Part shown: positions 42,943 to 51,777 of the stretch, piece by piece
How the letters are laid out: the number at the start of each line of letters is the position of its first letter
How positions within the stretch are numbered: the stretch's first letter is position 1
DNA from: Treponema sp.
Lineage (GTDB): Bacteria > Spirochaetota > Spirochaetia > Treponematales > Treponemataceae
Assembly: GCA_024695475.1 (NCBI GenBank)
Contig: JAILIC010000066.1
Coordinates: 20,355 to 84,354 of the forward strand
DNA: 64,000 bases
Direction of reading: 5' to 3'
Notes under the pieces: model-generated
The model's database searches: none
Told to the model about the DNA's origin: nothing
The model's input: the letters and a program-made list of their open reading frames with translations, nothing else
Position numbers and translations under genes: made by a program

Positions 42943-45161
42943 TAAAGCAGAGCTGCAAGGCCCTTGTTGTACTCCTTTTTTTGCTTGTCCCTGCCGTTGG
43001 TTTTAGCAGCATACGGTTTGGTAGCCTTGACTTGAATGGTCATGATGAATTGCTATTTTCTCTTAACGAATCAATTCCTGGTACGTATCCTGTCAATTCG
43101 TTGTTTTCTGTTCTGATAAAAAATGGTATGTCAGCAGGTGATCCAGAGCTGATGACTTGCTATCCTGAACGCATGGAATTGGTAGCAGGAAATACCATGC
43201 TCCAGATTCGTAATCGCTATGGAACAGCCCGATACTCGTTTGTCACTTCTCAGTTAGATTGGTTACAATATTCGTATGAAATGCCTGCCTATTCAGGTAT
43301 GCTGTCCCCTGTTTCGGTCAGTCCAGATGGTGAGTGGGTATGTTTTGTAAAAAAAACGCATAATGCTACTGGTCCGCTTATCATAGAAAAAGTAAAAACA
43401 GGAGAACAATTACTTTTAAGCGGTTCCGTTGATTTTTCATACGGTGATGTTCCGGTAAAATGGTCTCCTGATAGTTCCGTTGTCATTTATGAAAAAGAAG
43501 GAAATCTCTTTTTTTGTATACCTGATGCATACTTTAAAAACGTGCAAATCGATGAAAAATATAGAAAAATAGGTGCAGGTACTATACAGTCTGTCTGTTG
43601 TCCTTCATCTGACCATATGTATTATATCAGTGGTGATACCATATATCATATTCGTTTTACTGCATTACAAACCTTAACGATGTATGCTCCGTTTATAAAC
43701 AATAGTACCGGTATTGCTATGTTGCCTCTTCCCTTTGACAGTAAGACAGATACATTTGCAATAAATGCTGCTGGTACGGAGTGTGTCGTTATTCAAAATA
43801 AACGGGTGATAACCTATTACTCATTGGCACCGGAAGAATTTACGTGGGCACAGGCTCTCTATAGTGCTCCGTTTGTAAATAAAGATAGTTCTACCGTTCA
43901 TTTGTCTGTATTGTGGGCGCAAAATGCGCGACCTGTTATTTTTGCGGAAGTGATACCTTTTACCACTGGCAAAAAAGAAGCCCGCCTATATAGTCTTACA
44001 ACATCGTTGCAACAATTTGCCACGATAGACAATCCTTTGACTTTTGCAGTTAGTCCGGATAACTCTCGTGTTGCCTTTGGTACTTCTTATGGTGTGGTAG
44101 TGTACGATGTTAAACGTGGTGCAGAAGTAGCAACGCTTGCTGGTGAGACTGTCATTTCGTTGGCATGGAAAAATTCCATGCAATTATGTGTCGGTGGCAT
44201 AAAGACGATTAGAGAATGGCAGTGTGACACACAGCAGGTACAATTACTCTATATTTCTTCCATTGATGCTGCATATTGGTCACCAAGCTCTACTGTATAC
44301 GCTCTGCAGGGCAACATACAGTATGAGTTTAAAAAAGAAGACAAAGTCTGGAAGAAAAGTGTTTCTTCGTACCCTTCTGCTGATACGATAGTACAAAATG
44401 GACACTATCGAGTCTATATGGGCGAGCCTTTGAATGCCTTGTTTGACAACGTACCGTATGTACGCTCTATGATAGGTGATGCAGTAACGCGGCCACTCTT
44501 TTCTGATAGTATCAGACAATTGCCGGAGCGTAAAAAGGTTTCACTTGTATTTGATGCAATTGATTCTGCAGAAGGTTTACCGCAGATATTGTCTTTGTTA
44601 CAGCAATATAACCTTACTTGTACTTTCTTTATTAATGGTGATTTTATTGATCGCTATCCATTACAAACAAGACAGATAGTGCTTGCAGGACAGGAGTGTG
44701 CATCGCTGTTTTATACAAATGCAGATTTGACATCTACTGATTTTGTCGTTGATGAAAGCTTTATCCGCCGTGGTCTGGCACGTAATGAAGATGATTTTTA
44801 TAGTTGTACTGGAAAGGAATTATCGTTATTCTGGCATGCTCCACAGTATGTAATTAGTGATACCATTTTTACTGCTGGTAGTAAAGCCGGATATACCTAT
44901 GTCGGTGTCTCAACTGATGTGTTTGATACGGTAACTCTTGAAGAAGGTTTATCCGGTAAAAAAACGTATTATACTTCAGCACAATTGATAAATAAATATC
45001 TGGAAATCGTACGGACACAAAATGGGGGAATTTTGCCAATTTCACTGGGGACTATGTCAGGAAAGAGAAGTGACTATCTGTACGAAAACCTGGAATTGCT
45101 TATTAACGAACTGCTTGACGCAGGATTTGATATTGTCCCTGTATCAGTGTTTCAAAAATAA
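42939..45161 (+). CDS. exported beta-propeller protein with degenerate NodB-like deacetylase domain
   Basis: A 740-residue secreted protein with a signal peptide (VLLFLLVPAVGFSS). Residues ~30-480 form a TolB/WD40-like propeller with repeated strands (VSPDGEWVCFVKK, WSPDSSVVIYEKEG, VSPDNSRVAFGTS). Residues ~530-740 resemble a NodB polysaccharide deacetylase (KVSLVFDAIDS, CTFFINGDFIDRYP, LFWHAPQY). The catalytic motifs are altered: the TFDDG motif is VFDAI, the His-x3-His zinc motif is missing, and the FRPP-type motif is FWHAP. So enzymatic deacetylation is unlikely; glycan binding is possible. It is translation-coupled to the zinc-ribbon gene. The 3' end overlaps the carboxypeptidase gene by 18 nt. 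Confidence 0.62.
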   Translation: MIKQSCKALVVLLFLLVPAVGFSSIRFGSLDLNGHDELLFSLNESIPGTYPVNSLFSVLIKNGMSAGDPELMTCYPERMELVAGNTMLQIRNRYGTARYSFVTSQLDWLQYSYEMPAYSGMLSPVSVSPDGEWVCFVKKTHNATGPLIIEKVKTGEQLLLSGSVDFSYGDVPVKWSPDSSVVIYEKEGNLFFCIPDAYFKNVQIDEKYRKIGAGTIQSVCCPSSDHMYYISGDTIYHIRFTALQTLTMYAPFINNSTGIAMLPLPFDSKTDTFAINAAGTECVVIQNKRVITYYSLAPEEFTWAQALYSAPFVNKDSSTVHLSVLWAQNARPVIFAEVIPFTTGKKEARLYSLTTSLQQFATIDNPLTFAVSPDNSRVAFGTSYGVVVYDVKRGAEVATLAGETVISLAWKNSMQLCVGGIKTIREWQCDTQQVQLLYISSIDAAYWSPSSTVYALQGNIQYEFKKEDKVWKKSVSSYPSADTIVQNGHYRVYMGEPLNALFDNVPYVRSMIGDAVTRPLFSDSIRQLPERKKVSLVFDAIDSAEGLPQILSLLQQYNLTCTFFINGDFIDRYPLQTRQIVLAGQECASLFYTNADLTSTDFVVDESFIRRGLARNEDDFYSCTGKELSLFWHAPQYVISDTIFTAGSKAGYTYVGVSTDVFDTVTLEEGLSGKKTYYTSAQLINKYLEIVRTQNGGILPISLGTMSGKRSDYLYENLELLINELLDAGFDIVPVSVFQK

Positions 45162-46511
45162 CGAAGCAAGTTTTCCGATAACTCTCATAGGTAATGCAGG
45201 CTGTTCTATTGATCTATCAGCTACTAGTGGCACTTTTTGTAATACATGAGTATCAAGCGTATATACAATTGTTCCGTATACTGCCCCCTGCTGAATAGGA
45301 GCTGTCAGATACGGAGGCAGCTCAATAGTCACTTTGACGGCATTTGCTGCTTCTTGCGCATTGTTACCCGATATAAATGGTACCGTTATGTTGCTGATAG
45401 GGAATGCGGGGACCAGAGCAATATACTTTTCTTTTGCTCCTGGTACAGCTATCGTAAATGTGTCTGGAGCAGTGTTTGTATAATCGCAAAAACTGGAAAA
45501 AGCCCATTCCATCATTGTTGTACCATCATGAATGCGCCATTGGTTGCCTTGTGCGCTTCCGACTCCTGGACCTTTCATGGTAACAGATATAAAACGATTA
45601 TTGCCTCGCTTTGCAGTGAGTGCAAGATTATAGCGACTTTCGTAAATAAATCCTGTTTTTAACCCGTCACAGCCTTCAAGAATAGGCAAAAGCTTGTTTG
45701 TATTGTGTTGGGTTATGGTATGCACTTCATCACTGGGATAGCCTGGAAGATTGTGCGGCAGCGGATAGCTAAACTCTGGACGTGAGTGATACTTTTCCAA
45801 TGCCTTTGGATAGGTCTGTATATAATTGCGTGCAATCGCTGCAAATTCTTTAGCAGTCGTAATGTTGTTTTCGTCATAGCCAGATGGCTCGACAAAATGA
45901 GTATGGATAAGTCCTAAGCGATGTATTTCCTCATTCATGCGGGCAACAAAGGCATCTACACTACCACTGATATGATTTGCCAGGGCGATTGCTGCATCGT
46001 TACCGGAATCTACTGCCAAGCCTGTAAGTAACTCGTCTACGGTCACGCTTTGACCTGCGTTAAGAAACATTAAAGAAGCATCACGAGGCAGATTGACTGC
46101 ATAACAGTCTGGGGTGAGTGGAACAACATCAGTAAGTGATAAACGTCCCTCAACAATTTCTTTAAAGACGATGTACATGACAACTATCTTTGTCATTGAG
46201 GCGGGCGGGATAAGCTCATCGGCGTTTTTTTCGTACAGTATGGAGCCAGTGTTAAAGTCAATGAGGATGGCACTCTCGGCACCGACATCAAGTGTTACCG
46301 GTTTTGTCGGATAGGGGAGTGGATGCAGAATCTGTCGTCTGCCTGGGAACGCTGTATCGAGTGTTGTATTTAATTGCTCTTGCTGTGTTTGAGTAAGCGC
46401 TATGGGTGTTTTTGGATTTGCAAGCGAATTGACATACCATGAAAAAAGACAGACAAGGGTGAGGAACGTAAGCGAAGTAAGGGCAATGAGTGTTTTGTGT
46501 AGCGATTTCAT
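45144..46511 (-). CDS. dacA: D-alanyl-D-alanine carboxypeptidase (peptidase S11)
   Basis: Periplasmic low-molecular-mass PBP of 455 residues that trims pentapeptide stems of peptidoglycan. One N-terminal signal or anchor helix precedes the core. Catalytic motifs: SMTK (in PPASMTKIVVMYIVF), SGND (SxN) and KTG (in GLKTGFIYESRYN). The C-terminal part (PYLTAPIQQGAVYGTIVYTL) looks like a DacA-type stalk domain. AAGGA lies just before the ATG. It faces the NodB-like gene, and aroC lies upstream on the same strand with only 21 bases between. Confidence 0.92.
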   Translation of the reverse strand: MKSLHKTLIALTSLTFLTLVCLFSWYVNSLANPKTPIALTQTQQEQLNTTLDTAFPGRRQILHPLPYPTKPVTLDVGAESAILIDFNTGSILYEKNADELIPPASMTKIVVMYIVFKEIVEGRLSLTDVVPLTPDCYAVNLPRDASLMFLNAGQSVTVDELLTGLAVDSGNDAAIALANHISGSVDAFVARMNEEIHRLGLIHTHFVEPSGYDENNITTAKEFAAIARNYIQTYPKALEKYHSRPEFSYPLPHNLPGYPSDEVHTITQHNTNKLLPILEGCDGLKTGFIYESRYNLALTAKRGNNRFISVTMKGPGVGSAQGNQWRIHDGTTMMEWAFSSFCDYTNTAPDTFTIAVPGAKEKYIALVPAFPISNITVPFISGNNAQEAANAVKVTIELPPYLTAPIQQGAVYGTIVYTLDTHVLQKVPLVADRSIEQPALPMRVIGKLASLFLKH

Positions 46512-46532
46512 GGATATTCCTTTTGCAGATAA

Positions 46533-47636
46533 TTAGATTTTAGCACAGCGTTGTCGTAGATACATGTCTGCTAATACTATTGCAGCCATTGCTTCGATAA
46601 CGGGGACTATTCTTGGACAGAGACAAATGTCATGCCGTCCTTGAATCGTCAAGTCTGTCTCTGCAAAGTGGTTTGCATCATCTGATTGATCTACTTGTAT
46701 AGTCTGTTGCGGCTTAAATATACTAGGTACTGGTTTTATGGCAAGTCTAAAGTAGATTTCGTTTCCGTTTGAGATACCACCTAAGATGCCTCCCGCATTA
46801 TTTGTGACAAATTGTGCTGTGCCATCAGAGGATCTCATGGAGTCGTTGTTAGAAGAACCTGTCATATCGGCAACGGCAAATCCAGAACCAAACTCTATGC
46901 CTTTGACTGCCCCGACAGAAAGCATTGCTTTAGCAAGCTCGGCATCAAGTTTGTCAAAAACTGGTTCTCCCAAACCGGCAGGCACTCCTGTGATCTGGCA
47001 GGCGATGATGCCACCAGTGCTGTCGCCGTTTTTGCGAAGTTCCTCTATTTTTGCAGTCATTGCTTTTGCGGCTTCGTTGTCGGCTGCACGCATAGGATTT
47101 TGCTCTATGTGATCAAGCTGTATCGTCTTACAGCTGATGCCTGCGGCTCGCTCTGTATATGCAGTGATTTTTACTCCAACTGCGTCCAGGATCATTTGGG
47201 CGATAGCTCCGGCAGCAACACGTGCGGCGGTTTCGCGTCCACTTGAGCGTCCGCCACCACGATAGTCGCGGGTTCCGTATTTTTCATAATAGGTAAAATC
47301 TGCATGTCCTGGGCGGAATGTTGTGGCAAGATTGCCATAATCTTTTGAGCGTTGTGATGTGTTACGGATAAGGAGTGCAATAGGTGTCCCCTCTGATATG
47401 CCGTCAAATACACCACTGAGAATTTCGACAGTGTCTGGCTCGCTACGGGATGTTACGGCTACATTGAGTTTGTCGCCATGTGCTCCCGGGCGTCGTTTGT
47501 CTAATGCTGCTTGTATTTTTTCTATTGAAATTGGAATTCCTGCGGGGCAACCGTCTATTACGGCTCCTAATGCCTGTCCGTGACTTTCGCCAAATGTTGT
47601 TACTTTAAATACTGTGCCAATTGTGTTTCCGCTCAT
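46533..47636 (-). CDS. aroC: chorismate synthase
   Basis: Last enzyme of the shikimate pathway; converts EPSP to chorismate with reduced FMN. The 367-residue protein has the family opening TFGESHGQALGAVIDGCPAG, then RRPGAHGDKLNV, FRPGHADFTYYEKYGTRDYRG and GGRSSGRETAARVAAG, and near the end GRHDICLCPRIVPV. It is separated from dacA by 21 bases. The array of 22-bp repeats lies about 100 bp before the ATG, in the likely promoter or upstream regulatory region. Confidence 0.95.
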   Translation of the reverse strand: MSGNTIGTVFKVTTFGESHGQALGAVIDGCPAGIPISIEKIQAALDKRRPGAHGDKLNVAVTSRSEPDTVEILSGVFDGISEGTPIALLIRNTSQRSKDYGNLATTFRPGHADFTYYEKYGTRDYRGGGRSSGRETAARVAAGAIAQMILDAVGVKITAYTERAAGISCKTIQLDHIEQNPMRAADNEAAKAMTAKIEELRKNGDSTGGIIACQITGVPAGLGEPVFDKLDAELAKAMLSVGAVKGIEFGSGFAVADMTGSSNNDSMRSSDGTAQFVTNNAGGILGGISNGNEIYFRLAIKPVPSIFKPQQTIQVDQSDDANHFAETDLTIQGRHDICLCPRIVPVIEAMAAIVLADMYLRQRCAKI

Positions 47637-47736
47637 AGTAGCACAAGTGTATCATCTCTTGACATTAAAGGCTATATCGTTTGTGATCTGCAAGATAATA
47701 AGCTACGTCGTGCCGCCGCTACAACGTATACGATTC

Positions 47737-47890
47737 CGATGACATTAGTAGTCAAGCCGCATAACTTATGTTGTCATACCGTATGACATTAGTAGTCAAG
47801 CCGTGTGACATTAGTAGTCAAGCCGTGTGACATTAGTAGTCATGTCGTGTGACATTAGTAGTCATGTCGTGTGACATTAGTGGTCAAGCC
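47737..47890. repeat. tandem repeat, seven in-register 22-bp units
   Basis: Units start at 47737, 47759, 47781, 47803, 47825, 47847 and 47869. Consensus GTGTGACATTAGTAGTCAAGCC; units 5 and 6 end TCATGTC instead of TCAAGCC, and unit 2 is degenerate but keeps the length. Each unit contains TGAC and GTCA in inverted order, so the array is a chain of short dyads with about two helical turns per unit. There are no spacers, so it is not a CRISPR array. Confidence 0.92.
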
Positions 47891-47942
47891 GCATGACTGA
47901 TATGCACCCAAATAATGACACAGAAAATAAAAGAACCGGATG

Positions 47943-47967
47943 AAAAAGGACACACTATATCTAGTGT
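47943..47967 (-). terminator. possible terminator after the response-regulator gene
   Basis: ACACTA/TAGTGT arms (47952-47957, 47962-47967) with a 4-nt loop. On the minus strand they are followed by GTCC and five T residues. It lies about 100 nt beyond the response-regulator stop, so assignment is tentative. Confidence 0.4.
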
Positions 47968-48064
47968 CTGTTCAGCATTATGGCTGGCTGGGAGGAGTTG
48001 CATAGAATCGGTTTATTCCAGATTGTGGTAAAACTATCATCATAGGAACGGCGACTTCATATCG

Positions 48065-48745
48065 CTACACTAAAGTGTAGATAATGCGCGGCCGACCACC
48101 AGTTTCATAATCAATGGAACTTGAAACACTACCTTCCTCGATTAAATAATTTAAATAGCGTCTGACAGTGACTTTTGACAGATTTGAAGCTTTGGATAAG
48201 GTCTCACAGGTGTGTTCTTTACTTTGTGTCTTTTGGAGATGGAATAGAATGAGCTCTAACGTCTGCGCATTAAGTCCTTTTTCAAGTTTTATGTTTGTTA
48301 TTTTTTCTGGAGTAATCGAGTTTTTTAACAGTTGGTCTACTACTTCTTGATTTGCTTTTGTACCATTATTGAGCAAATTCATACGGTTGGTGTACTTTTT
48401 GATGGCTTCTTGAAAACGCTCAAATGTGTATGGTTTTATAAGATAGTCAATGATTCCTAGTCGTAAACCATCATGGACAGTTGACATCTCTGTGGCAGCA
48501 GTGATTATAATGACGGCACATTTGATTTTTTCTGAGCGAATTTTATGCAATAGGGTGATGCCGTCCATGCCAGGCATAAATACATCAAGAAGAACAAGAT
48601 TAACTGTATTATTTTGAAGATAATTCCAGGCTGATTGAGCTTCTTCAAAAATAGCATCAACACAAAACTCTGGTATTTGTTGTATGTATTGCCTGTTGAT
48701 TTGTGCAACCATAGGGTCATCTTCGATTATTATTGTATGTGTCAC
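48065..48745 (-). CDS. response regulator of CitB/DcuR type
   Basis: A 226-residue response regulator. The receiver domain has the acidic pair IIIEDDP (9-10), the phospho-acceptor Asp54 (VLLDVFMPGMDG) and the lysine in YLIKPYTFE. The C-terminal DNA-binding domain holds a helix-turn-helix (LSKVTVRRYLNYLIEEGSV). I chose the GTG at 48745, which follows GGGAG by 8 nt and gives the canonical MTHTIIIEDD; a longer frame from 48829 lacks a ribosome-binding site and adds a non-homologous N-terminus. It overlaps the kinase gene by 29 nt. Confidence 0.88.
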   Translation of the reverse strand: MTHTIIIEDDPMVAQINRQYIQQIPEFCVDAIFEEAQSAWNYLQNNTVNLVLLDVFMPGMDGITLLHKIRSEKIKCAVIIITAATEMSTVHDGLRLGIIDYLIKPYTFERFQEAIKKYTNRMNLLNNGTKANQEVVDQLLKNSITPEKITNIKLEKGLNAQTLELILFHLQKTQSKEHTCETLSKASNLSKVTVRRYLNYLIEEGSVSSSIDYETGGRPRIIYTLV

Positions 48746-50342
48746 CGTATAGCTCCCTGTTCTTTTCATGAAAAATGATGGTAAATGTTGTGCCATAACC
48801 TGGATCTGAATCAATCTCGATTGTTCCATGATTTCTGTTTACCAGTTTTTGGAGGAGATACATGCCGTATCCCCTGCCTTTTTGACCTTTTGTAGAAAAA
48901 CCTTCTTCAAAAATATGATCGATTATGTCTTGAGTCATACCAATCCCCGTATCTGAAAACATAATCAGCAATCCTGTATTATCTTCGGTAATTTGTAGAG
49001 TTATGTTACGTAATCCCTCGGAGATTTGTGCATTTATGGCTTCAATGGCATTTTCAAATAGATTTCCTATTATAGTAATTAATTCTGTAGTTGTTAAATA
49101 GGGACTGTGCCGAGAGAGATGACTATTTGGTAATAGTTTTACTTCGATATTCATTTCTCGGGCATTATTGAGTTTACCGAGAAGTAAGGCGCATACATTG
49201 GTATTTTCTATGAGTTTTAGAAAAGGCGTGAGCGATTGCGAGTGTAGTGCGGATACGGTATTAATGTATTCCTGTGCTTCATTTGTTTTGTTCATTTGTA
49301 AGAGCCCTGAAAGAACTTGAAGTTTATTCATAAACTCGTGGCTGTTTGCTCGTAGTGCAGAAATGATATGTCGTGTACCGCTTAGTTGTTCTGCATTGCG
49401 CATTGCTTCGGAACGGTCAGTAAGAATGACAATGTTACCATTTGTTCTTTTTCGCTCTTTTAAGGGAAGACAGGTGGCTAAGAGGTTTGGACGGTTAGTC
49501 GGAAAATTGTTTTGATCACAATCAATGATAGAGCCACCTTTTATATCTTGTATAAACATATTGAGTGTTTTTCCTACTAAAAAATCGGATGGATGTCCGA
49601 GCATTTTTTCAGAAGCGGAATTAGCAAGTTGTATGTTTCCTGTTGTATCAACTAAAATAACGCCTTCGGTAAGGGCGTTTAAGACTTCGTTTTGTTTTAG
49701 GTAGGATTGTACCAAATCAAACGGGCTAAACCCTAAAAGCACTTTTTGAATAAACAATGATGTTAAAAATGAGAATAATATAGAAATAATTGAGAGTAAA
49801 ATAGCAAGACCAAAATAGGCACGAAGAATTTCGCGAGTAAACTCCTGTGACTGGCTAATAGTGGTACTTGCCATTACAAAACCTATTACAGTATTGTCTG
49901 CATCCATTACTGGCGAAAAAAAACGTCGTTGTAAGCCCAATGTTCCGACTGCATTTGAAAAATACGCCTTGCCATCAAGGCAGTCGCCTTGATCACCTCC
50001 TACAAATGGCTGGCCGATTCTACTGTGAACAACATGGTATAACCGTATGGAGTTTGTGTCTGCAATGGTCAATACGCTCATTGTCGGTAAATTCGCTATA
50101 AGGGAATCAATAAAGCTCATGAGTGATGGTGAACAGGTCCCCTGCATGAGGGACTCTTTTACGATCTCACTTTGTGACAATGAAATTGCTAGCGCTTTTA
50201 AAGTATTGTCATTTTTTTCATGTAATGTAGCAATTGAAAATTTAAGTGTAATTGCGAGTGTCGCAAGTAAAACAAGAAAGCCAACACTGATAGAAATGAA
50301 GAGCACTTTAAAAAATACTGATGAAATACCTTTTCTTTTCAT
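48717..50342 (-). CDS. sensor histidine kinase of CitA/DcuS/MalK type
   Basis: A membrane sensor of 541 residues. Two transmembrane helices (near residues 12-32 and 165-195) flank a periplasmic sCACHE-type ligand domain (VVHSRIGQPFVGGDQGDC, FFSPVMDADNTVIGFVMAS). A PAS domain follows (LNALTEGVILVDTTGNIQLA). The phospho-acceptor His is in SHEFMNKLQVLSGLL, a SpoOB/CitA-type H box. The ATPase domain has FENAIEAI, SDTGIGM and GRGYGMYLL. The ligand is probably malate, citrate or another C4/C6 acid, because malic enzyme and a 2-hydroxycarboxylate transporter lie divergently next to it. Confidence 0.88.
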   Translation of the reverse strand: MKRKGISSVFFKVLFISISVGFLVLLATLAITLKFSIATLHEKNDNTLKALAISLSQSEIVKESLMQGTCSPSLMSFIDSLIANLPTMSVLTIADTNSIRLYHVVHSRIGQPFVGGDQGDCLDGKAYFSNAVGTLGLQRRFFSPVMDADNTVIGFVMASTTISQSQEFTREILRAYFGLAILLSIISILFSFLTSLFIQKVLLGFSPFDLVQSYLKQNEVLNALTEGVILVDTTGNIQLANSASEKMLGHPSDFLVGKTLNMFIQDIKGGSIIDCDQNNFPTNRPNLLATCLPLKERKRTNGNIVILTDRSEAMRNAEQLSGTRHIISALRANSHEFMNKLQVLSGLLQMNKTNEAQEYINTVSALHSQSLTPFLKLIENTNVCALLLGKLNNAREMNIEVKLLPNSHLSRHSPYLTTTELITIIGNLFENAIEAINAQISEGLRNITLQITEDNTGLLIMFSDTGIGMTQDIIDHIFEEGFSTKGQKGRGYGMYLLQKLVNRNHGTIEIDSDPGYGTTFTIIFHEKNRELYGDTYNNNRR

Positions 50343-50440
50343 AATAAAACTGTACCTAAAATTGTATAAAGTGTATCACAGATACAGCCTATAGAATCAT
50401 TTTTCAGGGAAAAGTTTCGTTTTTTTTATTTTCAAAAGGG

Positions 50441-50469
50441 TTTGTTGAGGTGTCATTGACTACTATACT
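50441..50469 (+). promoter_or_regulatory. promoter of the malic enzyme gene
   Basis: -35 TTTGTT, 17-nt spacer, -10 TATACT. The start site falls near 50476, giving a leader of about 40 nt with GGGAG before the ATG at 50516. A response-regulator site is likely in the ~170-bp divergent region but I could not define it. Confidence 0.5.
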
Positions 50470-50515
50470 GAATACAAAGTGGGGCAACCAATTTTTTAAT
50501 AAAAGGGAGATATAT

Positions 50516-51688
50516 ATGGATTACGCAAAAGAATCACTGAAAAAACATGGTGAATGGAATGGAAAAATCGAAGTAATTTCCAGAGTTCCGGTAAAGACAA
50601 AAGAAGATTTGTCTTTGGCTTATACACCTGGTGTTGCAGAACCTTGTCTTGAAATCCAGAAAGATATAAATAAAAGCTACACACTTACTCGTCGCAATAA
50701 TCTTGTTGCTGTTGTAACAGATGGTACGGCAGTTTTGGGATTAGGAGATATTGGTCCAGAAGCAGGTATGCCTGTTATGGAAGGAAAATGTGTGCTTTTT
50801 AAATCGTTTGGTGGTGTAGATGCTTTTCCTCTTTGTATAAAATCAAAAGATGTTGATGAAATTGTAAATACAGTATATCTGCTTTCAGGTTCTTTTGGCG
50901 GTGTAAATCTTGAAGATATAGCAGCTCCTCGTTGCTTTGAAATTGAGCGTAAGCTAAAAGAAAAATGTGATATTCCTATTTTCCATGATGATCAGCATGG
51001 TACTGCTGTAATTACTTTGGCAGGTCTTACCAATGGTCTCAAAGTTGTTGGAAAAAAACTCGAAGATATAAAAATAGCTGTTAACGGTGCAGGTGCTGCA
51101 GCTATCGCTATTACAAAACTGCTATTAAGTGCTGGTGCTAAAGACGTTACTCTTTGTGATCGTACTGGTATTATCTATAAAGGTCGTGAAAAACTGAACT
51201 GGATAAAGGAAGAAATGGCCGAAGTGACAAACCCGCGAGGCTTAAAGGGCGGTCTTGCTGATGCTATGAAAGGTGCTGATGTATTTATTGGTGTTTCTGC
51301 TCCCAATTCCGTTACACAGGATATGGTCCGCTCAATGAATAGAGATCCTATTATTTTTGCTTGTGCTAATCCAACTCCAGAGATTTTCCCTGATGATGCT
51401 AAAGCTGCTGGTGCAAAAATTGTGTCTACAGGTAGAAGTGACTTCCCTAACCAGATTAATAATGTTCTTGCTTTCCCTGGAATTTTCAGAGGTGCTTTTG
51501 ATGTCCGTGCAAGTGATATTAATGAAGAAATGAAAATCGCTGCTGCAAAAGCATTGGCTTCTTTAATTTCTGATGATGAGCTCAATGAGGATTATATTAT
51601 TCCTGCTGCATTTGATCCTCGTGTTGGTCCTGCTGTTGCAAAGGCTGTCGCAGAAGCTGCAAGAAAATCTGGTGTTGCCAGAATCTAG
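50516..51688 (+). CDS. malic enzyme (malate dehydrogenase, oxaloacetate-decarboxylating)
   Basis: Converts L-malate to pyruvate, CO2 and NAD(P)H. The 390-residue bacterial short form has [76 protein letters not shown] for the cofactor, and [10 protein letters not shown]. The ATG at 50516 follows GGGAG and gives the canonical start; the frame runs upstream to 50450 but has no ribosome-binding site there. The NAD/NADP preference is unclear. It is followed by the transporter gene, so the pair imports and decarboxylates malate. Confidence 0.93.
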   Translation: MDYAKESLKKHGEWNGKIEVISRVPVKTKEDLSLAYTPGVAEPCLEIQKDINKSYTLTRRNNLVAVVTDGTAVLGLGDIGPEAGMPVMEGKCVLFKSFGGVDAFPLCIKSKDVDEIVNTVYLLSGSFGGVNLEDIAAPRCFEIERKLKEKCDIPIFHDDQHGTAVITLAGLTNGLKVVGKKLEDIKIAVNGAGAAAIAITKLLLSAGAKDVTLCDRTGIIYKGREKLNWIKEEMAEVTNPRGLKGGLADAMKGADVFIGVSAPNSVTQDMVRSMNRDPIIFACANPTPEIFPDDAKAAGAKIVSTGRSDFPNQINNVLAFPGIFRGAFDVRASDINEEMKIAAAKALASLISDDELNEDYIIPAAFDPRVGPAVAKAVAEAARKSGVARI

Positions 51689-51777
51689 TAAAACGCTATT
51701 TTTGATTTTTAACAGTGATATCTAAGCGGGGTATCATTGTTGGAATAAAGTAATTGTAAAAGTAAAAGGAGAAATGT

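Larger units (their letters stand above)
47637..48064. other. 428-bp intergenic region upstream of aroC
   Basis: Holds the 22-bp repeat array (47737-47890) and, further right, a possible terminator of the two-component operon. No ORF of interest or RNA gene is supported. Confidence 0.5.

Noticed and set aside
47737..47890. CRISPR array
   Set aside because: The 22-bp units are contiguous with no spacers, and no cas genes are in the window.
48746..48829. Longer N-terminus for the response regulator
   Set aside because: No ribosome-binding site; the extra residues precede the conserved receiver domain start at the GTG 48745.
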